64,000 nucleotides of DNA from Sophora flavescens (lineage: Eukaryota; Streptophyta; Magnoliopsida; Fabales; Fabaceae), in assembly GCA_030762895.1 (NCBI GenBank), contig CM061062.1, forward strand, positions 237,509,379 to 237,573,378, written 5' to 3'. Shown here one piece after another: positions 1-10,933 of the stretch. The notes beneath the pieces were generated by a model. That model ran no database searches. It was not told the origin of the DNA and saw nothing but the letters and a program-made list of their open reading frames with translations. How positions within the stretch are numbered: the first letter of the stretch is position 1; the number at the start of each line of letters is the position of its first letter. The position numbers and the translations under genes were made by a program.

Positions 1-812
1 AATTAAGCGAACGCGATTAAGTATAGGAACACACAATCATCGAAACAAATCAATACTAATTCTATACAATCCTGAATTAAGCAAACAGAACATATAAAAC
101 AAGTATTGAAAGAGAGTAGCATTAAGTTTAGGAATTACATAACCTCAAGTGTCAATGGGAACCGAATACAGCAGATCAATCCAAGGAGACTAGTTCTCCA
201 TTAACAACTATGACAAAAACCTAAACCTAATTCATAGCCATCTAAACTAAAGAGAATAAAGATGAAGAGAAGATGATCAGTTCTGCCCTAAAACAGATAT
301 AAATACAGATTCTGGGCGCCGCGTGCTCGCGAGGCGATCAGCCTTTCGCGAGGCGAATATTATGAACAGTCTTCAGTGTTTGGCTTTCTCGCGAGGCGAG
401 CTTATTATTCGCGAGGCGAGGAATGGAAGAGTCTTCTTATTATGCCCGTGATGAGTATCAGGGCCTGGGCGTGATGGCTTCTGGTCTTCCGGTTCGCGAG
501 GCGAGACATGGTTCGCGAGGCGACACAGAAAGGTTTGCATTTTCTGGCACAGTCAGCCTTCAGGTTCGCGAGGCGAGTAGCCTCTCGCGGGGAGAAAAAC
601 TCCATAAATTCTTCTCTTTATTAACCTGAAAACAAGGATTAACCGTAAGTGCTTTATTCGACTCCAAATCAGCTAAATTAACCTAAAACTACTTTAGAGA
701 CTCAAAATGATGCTTGAGGATAATTTGATCTAATTTGGGCGAAAACGAGGTATAACTCGAATAAAACCTATGGTCTTACTAGTTAAAAACTAGTCGAACC
801 AGAGGCTGATCA
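1..812 (-). repeat. 3' LTR (partial) of the Athila-like element
   Basis: Aligns with 3785-4609 with few differences. Its inner edge is TGATCA at 807-812, the same six bases that end the other LTR at 4604-4609. It contains seven exact copies of TCGCGAGGCGA plus one degenerate copy between about 318 and 590. The remaining roughly 400 bp lies before the window. Confidence 0.85.
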
Positions 813-832
813 AAATACCCCAAACTTAAACT
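813..832 (-). other. Polypurine tract
   Basis: Directly inside the 3' LTR. On the minus strand it reads AAGTTTGGGGTATTT followed by the LTR start TGATCA. The location and purine content fit the plus-strand primer of a minus-oriented LTR element. Confidence 0.65.
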
Positions 833-2233
833 TTGCTTGTCCCCAAGCAAACTAAAACTCAAAAAGGACTCAAACTTGGCAAGCTCAAAGGATTCAATCA
901 ATTTCGCACAAATTTTATGCAATTTCAACAAAATAATTTTGCTTCAATGTTTTCCCTCTTAACAATGTAATCCCCACATTCATTTACTCTAAACATCTGA
1001 GAACTTCATCATTCAAGCAATCAGTAATCTAAGCAAGGGATGCAAGTTACACACAAAAGGGAGATCACCAAATTCAAACAATCGCCTTCCTCACAAGGGC
1101 ATTTAGTGTTTCACTCATTCTCTCAATTTTTGTCAGGCTATCAACATTTCACTCAATTTCACTTTTAAGAGCACTTCCCATGAATTTGATTTTCATCTCA
1201 AAAAGGTCCCCACGAAAACATGCACGCAACATCAAAAGGTCTTTTATGGTTGTAATGGGGCATGGCTAAAGGTAGGATATTCAAAGGTACTAGGCTTAAG
1301 TCCCTAGGAACTAAGAGAGCATGAAACATTTTTATACATCAAATTTCCACTCAAGTTCCTTTTTCCATTTTTCTTTATGCTTTTGGGTGACTACAGCCTT
1401 TTCCTTCAAATAGCCTTTTTGACATTTTTGCCCTTTTCTTTTTTTCTTTTTCTTTTTGTCCTTTTTGCCTTTGGCTCCAACCTTTACTTTTTTCTTTTTC
1501 TCAATCCCAAACAACACATCATATCCTTGTAGCCACCCCAAACTTAGTTTCTTGCAACCATTCTCTTGCTAAGATTCCATGCTCTCCTAATCCTAAGATC
1601 GGGTTAACATGGTCTTTCCAGATTTTAGGCTCATAACATAAGGTTATCAAGAAATAATAGGCTAATTAGGCTCAATAGGGCTAACTAGGGAACATGCATT
1701 AGGGACTGGTTCTTTTCAGGCCAAGTAGCTAATTCAAAGAAAATTGCCTAAATCATCTGATGCAACACATAAGCATGCAAACCAAGAAGAAATTCAAGCA
1801 AATTCGGGAAAGTGCAGCTCAAAAGTGATTCACACAGTTAAAAACATGTTGGAGGCTCAAATCCTCACCCGGACAATTTTCGCAAATTGTTTGACCAAGA
1901 TTCAATCCCTAGTGTGTGCACCCCATCACCCCAAACTTATCATAAATCATGCAATCACAATGAAATATCTCAAAATTCAGTTTTCAATTTTTCACATGGG
2001 GATCAAATTTTCAATTTCAAAACCTAGGGGAAAAACAGTCAACAGATAACATGCAATCCATCTATGCAAAATTTGATTAAAATCTAACAAGCTCACCGAC
2101 ACAAGACTCAAACACAACTCTTGATCTTCTCAAATTATTCAAGAGCTGAAGAAAACCAAACAAAAACAAAGAAAAGCAAAAAATAACAAGAAAATAAAAA
2201 TAGACTAAACAGAAAGGGTTAAGAAAAACTCAT
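833..2233 (-). other. Untranslated internal region of the Athila-like element
   Basis: About 1.4 kb without a supported gene between the end of the gag-like frame and the polypurine tract. It includes a lysine-codon-rich low-complexity stretch around 1330-1510 that opens a short frame by composition only. I see no pol-derived motif. Confidence 0.55.
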
Positions 2234-3265
2234 TCAGAGGCTTCCGCCTGGATCCCATTGCTTGTAGCATAAGGCCCAAGTGATAGCCAAAGGACGGAAG
2301 CTCATTCCATGCTTCCATAACTTGCAGCCTTGATATGGGAGTGAGTGCTTGACAATTATGGTGACCTCGCCAAGTGCGAAGGACTTCTCACTCCCTCTTG
2401 GGTCAAATATGACCTCCTTGTCAGTAAAGTCCTCCCAATAAAATTGGGGTTCAACCACTTGGACTGGCCATGGTGCAAAATCCAGAGGCTTGAACTCCAT
2501 TGCCGGTTGTTCCACAGTGGGTGGTGGCAAACAGGTAGAGAGGGTTACTGGTGCTGCTTCAACTTCTACACGATCTTCATTCACTGCACTAACAATTCCA
2601 TCACCTGCTATACATGCAGAAATCTCAGCACACACCACACAAAAGTTAGTGTTAGTACAATCAACATATATGGTACAATAAACTGAATCAGAAAAGGCTT
2701 GAATGTCTAGAAATTCAGCACAGAGTTCATCAGTAATAGTGTTCTTGACATTATTATCAAAATCATGTTCAAAAGAAGTATTGTCAAGAACAACTATGTG
2801 TGAATCTGTATGTTCTTCAAGGAGACGTTGAGTTTACAGTGTGGTCAAGCCAGAGGCAATGTGACCAACTTGAGCGGCCAAATCCTGAAGACTTGCTTCT
2901 GTCTTCCTTTGGTATTCAAACATGTCTTGTGCCATTTGCTGAAGACTTGCTTGGAATTGAAGATTGTGCTCTGTCATCTGTTGTTGCACCAAAGAAGCTA
3001 ACTTATCCAAGCTGGGTTGGACTAGTGTAGGGTCAGGCTGATATTGGTGCTGGCTTACTGTCATTTGATGCACCAAAGAGGCAATCTCATCCAAGCTGCT
3101 GCTTTCTCCTCCATGTTGGCTATGATAAAAAGGTTGCTCCTCATTCACTCCAATCATGTCAAAACCATTGCTAAACTCATAACTTCCAGCAAAGTTAGGA
3201 TAATATATGCATGGTGGTGGCTTATAATCAACATTAGGCATATAACCATACATGTAATTATCCAT
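2234..3265 (-). pseudogene. Gag-like frame of the Athila-like element, broken by one in-frame stop
   Basis: The frame is about 343 codons long, starting with ATG at 3265 roughly 100 bp after the primer site. A TAA at 2834-2836 splits it, but the same frame stays open on both sides, to a stop at 2234. The first part (143 aa) begins with a Tyr/Pro/Asn-rich segment, has two related units (SLDEIASLV and SLDKLASLV), and ends in a Gln-rich, probably coiled-coil stretch resembling the oligomerisation segment of Athila gag. The second part has no motif I recognise. No CCHC knuckle is visible. This is probably a reduced Gag used in trans. The family call is inference; the open frame and its single stop are seen directly. 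Confidence 0.55.
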
Positions 3266-3370
3266 GGGGCGTACTAAAATTCACAACCAGACAAGCAGCC
3301 GTAACTAATTCAGAAACGCAGAAGTTTTTTTTTTTTTTTAAATTTTATTTTATGTCAATAACAACAAGAG

Positions 3371-3388
3371 TCCCCGGCAATGGCGCCA
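3371..3388 (-). other. Primer binding site, tRNA-Asp type
   Basis: The minus strand reads TGGCGCCATTGCCGGGGA, complementary to the 3' end of plant tRNA-Asp including its CCA, with one difference from the usual G at position 8. It lies 4 bp inside the 5' LTR end and fixes the element's orientation. Confidence 0.85.
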
Positions 3389-3392
3389 ATTT

Positions 3393-4609
3393 TGACACGC
3401 TGTCGCGCACGCGTCAAAAAGCGAGCGGTTTACAAAAATATGTAGTTAGGGAAAGTGCGACAACTCGAGTATCGTCTCACAAGGACTCTTGGGTTGTTAC
3501 TAACACAAAATCAGTTTTGGGGGGTTTGAGATTAAGGATGCAATTAAGAAAACAGTTAAGGAAAACAATGCAAACTAGTGACTAATAATAATAAGCTAAA
3601 AGCGATTAACCTACTGTTCTCGGTTTCCCACTATCACCGATTTATATAATTCCATGCCCTAAGCAGATTCTAATCCCCTTTCGATTGTAGCATCAATTAA
3701 CAAGCGAAATCAACGCTACGAGACATATGTTCCTATTCCCGAATTAAACAAACGGGGTGAAGCACTCATGAACTAAGCGAACATGAACGAACACACGTGA
3801 ATTAAGCAAACGCGATTAAGTATAGGAACACACAATCATCGAAACAAATCAATACTAATTCTATACAATCCTGAATTAAGCAAACAGAACATATAAAACA
3901 AGTATTGAAAGAGAGTAGCATTAAGTTTAGGAATTACATAACCTCAAGTGTCAATGGGAACTGAATACAGCAGATCAATCCAAGGAGACTAGTTCTCCAT
4001 TAACAACTATGACAAAAACCTAAACCTAATTCGCAGCCGTCTAAACTAAAGAGAAGAAAGATGAAGAGAAGATGATCAGTTGTCCTAAAACATATATAAA
4101 TACAGATTCTGGGCTCCGCGCGCTCGCGAGGCGATCAGCCTTTCACGAGGCGAATATTATGAACAGTCTTCAGTGTTTGGCTTTCTCGAGAGGCGAGCTT
4201 ATTATTCGCGAGGCGAGGAATGGAAGAGTCTTCTTATTATGCCCGTGATGAGTATCAGGGCCTGGGCATGATGGCTTCTGGTCTTCGGCTCGCGAGGCGA
4301 GACATGGTTCACGAGGCGACACAGAAAGGTTTGCATTTTCTGGCACAGTCAGCCTTCAGGTTCGCGAGGCGAGTAGCCTCTCGCGGGGCGAAAAACTCCA
4401 GAATTTCTTCTCTTTATTAACCTGAAAACAAGGATTAACCGTAAGTGCTTTATTCGACTCCAAATCAGCTAAATTAACCTAAAACTACTTTAGAGACTCA
4501 AAATGATGCTTGAGGACAATTTGATCTAATTTGGGCGAAAACGAGGTATAACTCGAAGAAAACCTATGGTCTTACTAGTTAAAAAACTAGACGAACAAGA
4601 GGCTGATCA
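3393..4609 (-). repeat. 5' LTR of the Athila-like element (1217 bp)
   Basis: On the minus strand it begins TGATCAGCC and ends GTGTCA, a TG...CA pair. It matches the 1-812 LTR over the shared part. Several TCGCGAGGCGA motifs present there are altered here by changes at CG sites (for example TTCACGAGG and CTCGAGAGG), as expected from deamination of methylated CpG. Confidence 0.85.
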
Positions 4610-5796
4610 CACAACCGTGCTCCCTTGCTCAGAACAGACGTGAAAGACAGAAACACGGGTGTTTCATCCCAATTGTTCCAATAATATAATAAGACATCAA
4701 TCGAAGTAAAGACAAGACAGATAATTTAATGAAAACTTAAAAAATATTATTAAACACGAACGTTAAAGATGGTTAAGTCGGTGACGATGTTTACCGCATG
4801 TTGTTGTACCCTGATGCTTATTGGCCAAGAGGGCCTTGATTCTTAATGGTCAAGGTGTTGTTAATGTTGAACCTTGGTGCTTATTGGCCAAGGGGCCTCG
4901 ATGCCAAGTGGTCGATGTGCTGATGGTGAAAAAACTTTGGTAGCCTTGTGACCGAAGCGGAGGTGGTGATTGTTTGATTGTGTGCTGTTGTTGCCCATGC
5001 ATTCACGCATCGGAGATGTTAGTGGGGGATGTTCGACATAGGGGAGGTCGTCTGAGAGTAAGGCGATCTAGCTGTCCGCTGTGATTCATCCGAGAGTTAG
5101 GTGAATCTAGCTCCCTCGTGGTGGCGCATCCGAGAGTATGGTGTGTCGGCTATCCTAGGGGCTCATCCATGGTTTGGTGAACTGCCGGTGTTGGTGCTTA
5201 ATGTCCAATATGGATACGTAACTCCGAAGTTGACTTCCTGAGGTAGATTGGATCCACATCCTTAATGGAGTAGTGGAGTAGTGTTGCACCGCATAGCATA
5301 CATCGATTGAATTGTTATGGATGATATAAATGTGTTGTGTATATGACCTGTTATAACATGTTATTGTTATGATGTATTCTCATCTTGCTAACTGCTTCGA
5401 TGCCATTATGTTTTATACATGTTTCTTACTCCCCGTCTTTTGTTGTTTGCTTTGCATGTACCTTTTGTTATGCAGAGGACAGAAACATGTTGAGGAGTGA
5501 CTCTAAGGAGCTGCTAGTTGTAGTTAGGATTTATCTTTAGTTTATATTTGTTTATCCGTGATGTTTCCGGATTTTAGTTATACCTGCTTTGTAATGTGAC
5601 ATCGGGATTGGGTTTTGTTTTATGGTTATGTTTTCTTTTAAAACTTGTTTTATTTCCGCGTTGAGAAGTTTGTTATAGTGCGGTACCTTTTGCCTTGGTT
5701 TTTATTATGATTAGATAATTTGCATGTTTTTATTTTATCTCTTTTATTTTATGCCTTATAAATACATGCGGGGTATAGGGTGTCATAGTAGGCATA
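4610..5796 (+). repeat. Diverged LTR fragment related to the giant-LTR gypsy family
   Basis: This resembles the last third of the LTRs at 7472-10491, sharing the TTGATGCTTAATGGTCAAGG wording, the GAGGAGTGACTCTAAGGAGC-like block and the end ATACATGCGGGGTATAGGGT followed by GTCATA. No primer site follows at 5797, so it is a truncated or solo remnant. The Athila-like element is inserted at its left edge. Confidence 0.7.
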
Positions 5797-5833
5797 AACG
5801 ACAATCCGGGCTGTCTGGCCAGTGCAGCAAATG

Positions 5834-6110
5834 GTGGTGGTGGTGGCGGATGGTGTGGTGTGGGTGCAGTAGGGGGACAACGAGTAGCTGGTATGTGAGT
5901 ATCGTGGATGGAAACGAGTGGGTGCAATATGGGTCGGGGATGGTGTAGTGTGGGTCGAGAAGTGTGTAGTATGGGTCAGGGAGGGTGTGGAATGGGTCGG
6001 GGAGGGTGCTGTAGGGATCAGGGTGGGTGCAGCAGGGGTCTGGGTAGGGGTAGCTGGGATGGGTGCAGAAGGGATGAGGGTGGGTGCGGAAGAAGAAGCA
6101 GCAGCAAGAT
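5834..6110 (+). repeat. G-rich degenerate minisatellite
   Basis: About 270 bp of imperfect units of 14-21 bp built on GGGTCGGGGAGGGTG and GGGTGCAG. The opposite strand reads as Pro/Asp/Pro/Tyr-rich repeats in an open frame, which follows from composition. No sign of a real gene. Confidence 0.6.
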
Positions 6111-7001
6111 CGGGGACCTTGACATATAACTTTTATTCTCAATAAAAAAAAGGAACAAAAAAGGGCATAGACCCCTCCACCCCCCACAAAAAAAAAATGA
6201 AAAATAAAAAAATAGTCTTCATATGGTAATGGACCAACATTATCTCTGCATGGTCAAGGTTTCGTAAGTTGTCTCTCATTGTATAATTTCCATCTGATTT
6301 CTCATTGTCATTTTCGGTGTTTGTCATCTGCTCAATGTTCTATCTTCTATTTAACGCCAATGTTTTTTTTAAAATTTGTTTTTAGGATAAACCAAAGATA
6401 TATGGATAAAGATACTAGATGTACCCAAACCATATACAAAGCCCCAAAAAAGGGCCACCAAGTATTTAATTACAACCATGTATCATGACCACCATAAATT
6501 CAACCCTGTACATGTAACTATTAACCCAACAAAATAAACTTTCCCATGAGTATCGTTGGCCCAACAGACAAAAGTAATAATACTCCCCTACCATGGTAAA
6601 CCACATCCAGCATATGCATATCAAGTCACATGTAAAAAAATAAAATATGTCCAAGTCAGCACAAAAGACTACAAGTAGCCAATTACCAGCTGCAGCAAAA
6701 AACCAGTAACAAAACCACCAAATTCTACTAATTCTAGATAACCAGCAACCACCAACAAAAAAAGGAAAAAAAGAAACCAGCAATAAGAGGACATTTGTAC
6801 CTACTATATGTTTCATATCATGAAAGTAAAGACCCTGTGCCATAGATAGCATACCCCATCTCAAGAACCACACATTAAAGCTGCTTAATGCAATCAAGGA
6901 AGCATCTATATAATTAAATACCTCATAAATCATAAATCTTCAATGACCTGGTTCTCATTTACTTTTTATCTGTCTCATTTGTTTGTCCCATTTCCTGTTT
7001 T
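6111..7001. other. Unassigned non-coding stretch
   Basis: About 890 bp with A-rich runs near 6145 and 6190. A 155-codon minus-strand frame at 6466-6933 is hydrophobic, rich in Trp/Phe/Cys and resembles nothing I know. I see no element termini. Confidence 0.4.
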
Positions 7002-7471
7002 TAGGGATGACAATGAGTAGGGTATGGGTAGGGTACTATAGTACCCGTCCCTATACCCGCGTCTGAAAAACTTACCCATATCCAAACCCTTACCCGCGTG
7101 GGTAGCAACTTTAATACCCTTACCCATACCCTCTGGTACCTAAGTACCCGTACCAGCACCCGTTACCCACATTTTAACTTTGAAAAAGCAATAAATAACA
7201 AAAGAAACATTATAACAATTAAAAAACGATTCAAAGGTCTTTTAAATATACTCATAAAACATTACAAATCAAAATATTTAAATAAACAAAAACATCCAAA
7301 AAGGAACTATAGATACAACTAGGTTTAGAAAGTTAAGAATCTTTAGATTAATTTTGATTTTAAAATTTGTATTATGGTTAAAATTATATATATATTAGTA
7401 ATATAAATAAATAAATAATTATATATACATATATAAGCGTGCGGGTGCGGGTGCGGGTGCGGGGCGGGTTG
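7002..7471. mobile_element. hAT-type DNA element, left end only
   Basis: Starts TAGGGATGACAATGAG, followed by dispersed TACCC/GGGTA words, and reaches a GCGGGT repeat (7438-7470) before being cut by the LTR at 7472. Termini of this form (TAGGG plus TGACAATG, with ACCC-rich subterminal repeats) are typical of short plant hAT elements. The right terminus is absent from the window, so the call rests on one end. Confidence 0.5.
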
Positions 7472-10400
7472 TGTAACACCCCGATTTTTTTACAAGAGAT
7501 TATGTTACTATGGATCCCTAGTTGTTATTGTTGTTGTTGTTGTTATTATTATTATTATTATTAATGAAGTTAGTATTGTTATTTATATAATTGATGATGC
7601 AATTGCTATTAGTGTTGTAGTATTTTTTATACATATACATATACATATATATATATATATTATTAAATATGATAATATGTAGTTTAATATATGATTATTT
7701 GCATTAATATGAGATTGTGTCCCTTAATGTGTGATCTTATATTGATATATGATTTTGTATGTGATTTTATATGTTAATATATAATATGTGTTTTTGTTAA
7801 TAATAAGTGATTAAGAAAGATATTATGAGATATCGTGTGATTTAGTATTTAAATCGAGATAGTGTATCTCCTAGGTTTTAGTCCCTCAATTAATCAGATT
7901 TAAGTCCATATTAATATAGGATAATCCTCTTTTTGATTATCTCTTAAGATCTTATCATAATCTCCTAAGGTTCCTATCTAGAAATAACTACGAAATCTAT
8001 CGCTAAATTTCCATCGAACTTTTGACCATCTTAGAGTTCGATTAAGGATTCAATCGTAAAAAATTTAATTGTAGATATTTCTCTGAGAATTCTAACAACA
8101 CCAAGAACACCTCAATCGGAAACTTGTAGCTCAAGTTATGGTCAAAATACCGATCTGTATACAGTATGGGTTGAAATAGGAGCCCGTTATGCCATATCTT
8201 GTATTTATACCATAAGACTCCACCCAAACCCTATTTCTAACATTGTTTACCTCAAAATAGCTCCCTCTCTTCCTCTTTCTTAGTTTCCCCTTGAACTCCT
8301 TGAAGTTCTTGATGTTCTTGCTCTTGTTTTGGGAGAGAAATAGCGTGCTAGTGTCGTTTAAGGTAACATTGTCTTCCCTCTCTCTTAGTCTCTTTTCTAT
8401 TATTAGATCTAGAGACTAATTGGTTATCCTCTTCTTGTTTGGGAATTTCTTTGGGAAATCGTCGAGTCACTCGAGGGAATGTGTCTAGTTTGCCAACGTT
8501 ACCGTTTGGAATCTTGATACCAGGTATGGGGAGAAAGGCTAGTATGAACATGTAGGCTATAGGATAGCGTAAGATGAAGGGTTAACCCATGACCCTGGTG
8601 TTTGATTAAATGCCTACATGACTATTTGAATGACAACATGTTTATATGCCTCTATGTCTAATTGTTATATAACGTTAATTGTTGTGATGACGATATTGGC
8701 ATGACTATTATTAATTGATTTATGTTGGTATGAATGTTCTTGTTACATGTTGAATGTTGATGCCATGTTGTAATGAGTTATAATGATTATTGGCCATTGT
8801 TTGATGTTGTGCTCTTAAAGAGTGTTGATTGTTGAGGATGTTAATGCCAACAATGATCTTAAGGCGCTAAAATGCGTTAATGATAATAAGAATTAAGGGA
8901 TGTTTGTTCCCAGTTGTTCATAAGACATGAATATAGTATGAGAGGCAATGTTATGTTCATAGGGCTTAGTTAAAGACCCTAGGATTGATTAGTGAGTGTT
9001 CTAGGAACATTAATAACAAAGCTGTGATTAAAGGATTGATTCCCCATGATGATAAGGCATGAATATTTATGAAGAACAGTTAAGATTAATTAAGTTGATG
9101 ATCAATGGAATAGTAAAAGTCAATAGGTTGAAACTGTGAACTGTCCCAAGTATTTGGGAAAAAGTTTGTGACCCTTTTTGCCCAGATTAGTACGGCCACG
9201 CTCCATTGAGCACGGTCGTGCTTAACAAGGAGCACGCCCGTGCTCCAGTTTGAAACACAGAGCAGGGCGCGTATTTGAGCACGCCCGTCCTGACGGTGAG
9301 CATGCCCGTACTCACCTGACCAGAACAGAACCAGAATACTGAAATAGGGGTATTCACCCCAAACGCTTAAAAGACTTAATAAGATACCAATGAAACATGA
9401 AGGCCAAAGACAAGTGAAAAGATGATGTTGAGCCTTGATGCTTAATGTTCAAGGTGTTGTTGATGTTGTAACTTGGTAGCCTAGTGGCCAAGGGGTCCTT
9501 GATGCTTAATGGTCAAGGAGTTGAGATCTGGTGCTTTTTGGCCAGTGTGTTGTTTAACGTTTAAAGTTAAAAGATTAAAGATGATGTTACCTATGGTGCT
9601 TGTTGGCCAAAAAGTGGTTAAGCCATAATAAATGTTGTTGATGGAGGTGGTGGATAACGGTTGTTTGTTGTGTGCATGTATCATGCATGGAGTTTTAGGG
9701 GGAGGTACGCTAGTTAAGGGAAGGTTGTTCGCGTGTAAGACGATCTGGCCATCCACGGTGATTCATCCTAGACTAAGGGGATCATGTACACCCGTGGTGG
9801 TGCATCTGAGAGTAAGGTACGTCGGCTATCCTAGGGGTCCACCCAAGGTAAGGTGAATTGCCCCAGCGTTGGTGCTTATTGGCCAATGTAGAGATGTAAC
9901 TCTGGATTCGTACACCTGGTGTAGATGGATCCACATGCATTCAGAGTAGTGTTTCGCATTGCATTGTATGATTGATGTTATATTGTGATATGTTTGTTGT
10001 GTTGGTATGATGACCATGTTATAAATGCTATGTTGCTATGTTTCTATGTGTTTTATGTTCATCTTTCCAACTATCCTGTTGCCGTTATGTTTATATATAA
10101 GGTTCTTACTCCCTATCTCTATGTTTCTTGTTTGTGGAATGTATCGTTTATGCAGAGGTCGATGTGCATCCAGTTGAGGAGTGACTCTGAGGAGCCGCGA
10201 CTCGTAGATAGGATTTTCCGCTTTCAATAGTTGTTTAGTTTGTTTCCAGTTGTATCCGAGTTGTTTTATCGGATTGGTTATACCATCTCTATAGTGTTAC
10301 ATCTGGGTTGGGTTCATTTATGTATTAGTTATGTTATGTTTCCTTTATAACCATGTTTTGGTTATTTCCGCGTTATGTTACAATGCCACGGTCTCTACTT

Positions 10401-10491
10401 GGTTTTGATATTATACATATTTGCATGTGTTATTTCCCTTTTAATATATTTGTTATCGCTTTTGAATACATGCGGGGTAGAGGGTGTCACA
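7472..10491 (+). repeat. 5' LTR of giant-LTR copy 1 (LTR A)
   Basis: Complete 3020-bp LTR, TGTAACACC to GTGTCACA. It contains (TA/CATA)n at about 7629-7660 and a block at 9190-9320 with several GAGCACG...CGTGCTC near-palindromes. It is non-coding: no frame is long or family-like. It serves as the reference for LTRs B, C and D. Confidence 0.85.
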
Positions 10492-10746
10492 TTTAGTGGT
10501 ATCAGAGCAGTTCGGTCCTGTCCGGAAGTGGGTTGAGTTTGTTGCGAGTCTTCTGCGTTTTTGTTTGAATTATTTATACCTGTTATAGATAATGATGCTT
10601 TAGTGTTAAGAACCTTTAGTTCTTCCTGCTTGGTTAGAGCCTCCGAGTCCAAGGACTTAACCCAAGGTATGTGCCTAGTTGGTGAAAGTTTGCCCAATCG
10701 AGATGGTAGAAATTTCGAGGACGAGATTTTTATAAGGGGGTGGAAT
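10492..10746 (+). other. 255-bp internal region of giant-LTR copy 1
   Basis: Begins TTTAG and then the primer site TGGTATCAGAGC (10497-10508), complementary to initiator tRNA-Met. It ends TTTATAAGGGGGTGGAAT, a polypurine tract touching the next LTR. Between them is about 220 bp without coding features. The same region, same length within 2 bp and same ends, recurs at 24466-24721. Confidence 0.85.
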
Positions 10747-10899
10747 TGTAACACCCCGATTTTCGTATAAGGGATTATGTTACTATGGATGCCTAGTTGT
10801 TATTGTTATTGTTATTATTATTATTATTATTGTTAATGAAGTTAATATTGTTATTTATATAATTGATGATGAAATTGTTATTAGTGTTGTAGTATTTTT

Positions 10900-10933
<34 letters not shown>

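Larger units (their letters stand above)
1..4609 (-). mobile_element. Non-autonomous Ty3/gypsy (Athila-like) LTR retrotransposon, 3' LTR cut by window edge
   Basis: Positions 1-812 and about 3785-4609 are near-identical direct repeats. They flank about 2.6 kb that starts (minus strand) with a primer site matching the 3' end of plant tRNA-Asp and ends with a purine tract. The orientation is therefore minus, with the 5' LTR at 3393-4609 and the 3' LTR at 1-812. No protease, RT, RNase H or integrase motif is visible in the internal region, only one gag-like frame with a stop, so the element would depend on another element for transposition. tRNA-Asp priming is known for Athila-type elements; the clade call is an inference. 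Its right edge abuts CACAA, but the matching target duplication lies outside the window. Confidence 0.85.

Noticed and set aside
1332..1541. Lys-rich 69-codon frame on the minus strand
   Set aside because: Low-complexity purine-rich stretch in the untranslated part of an LTR element.
5783..6187. Pro/Tyr/Asp-rich repeat protein on the minus strand
   Set aside because: Follows from the G-rich minisatellite; the frame starts and ends outside any gene-like context.
6466..6933. 155-codon hydrophobic frame on the minus strand
   Set aside because: Unusual Trp/Phe/Cys composition, no conserved motif, no splice or promoter context; likely chance in non-coding DNA.
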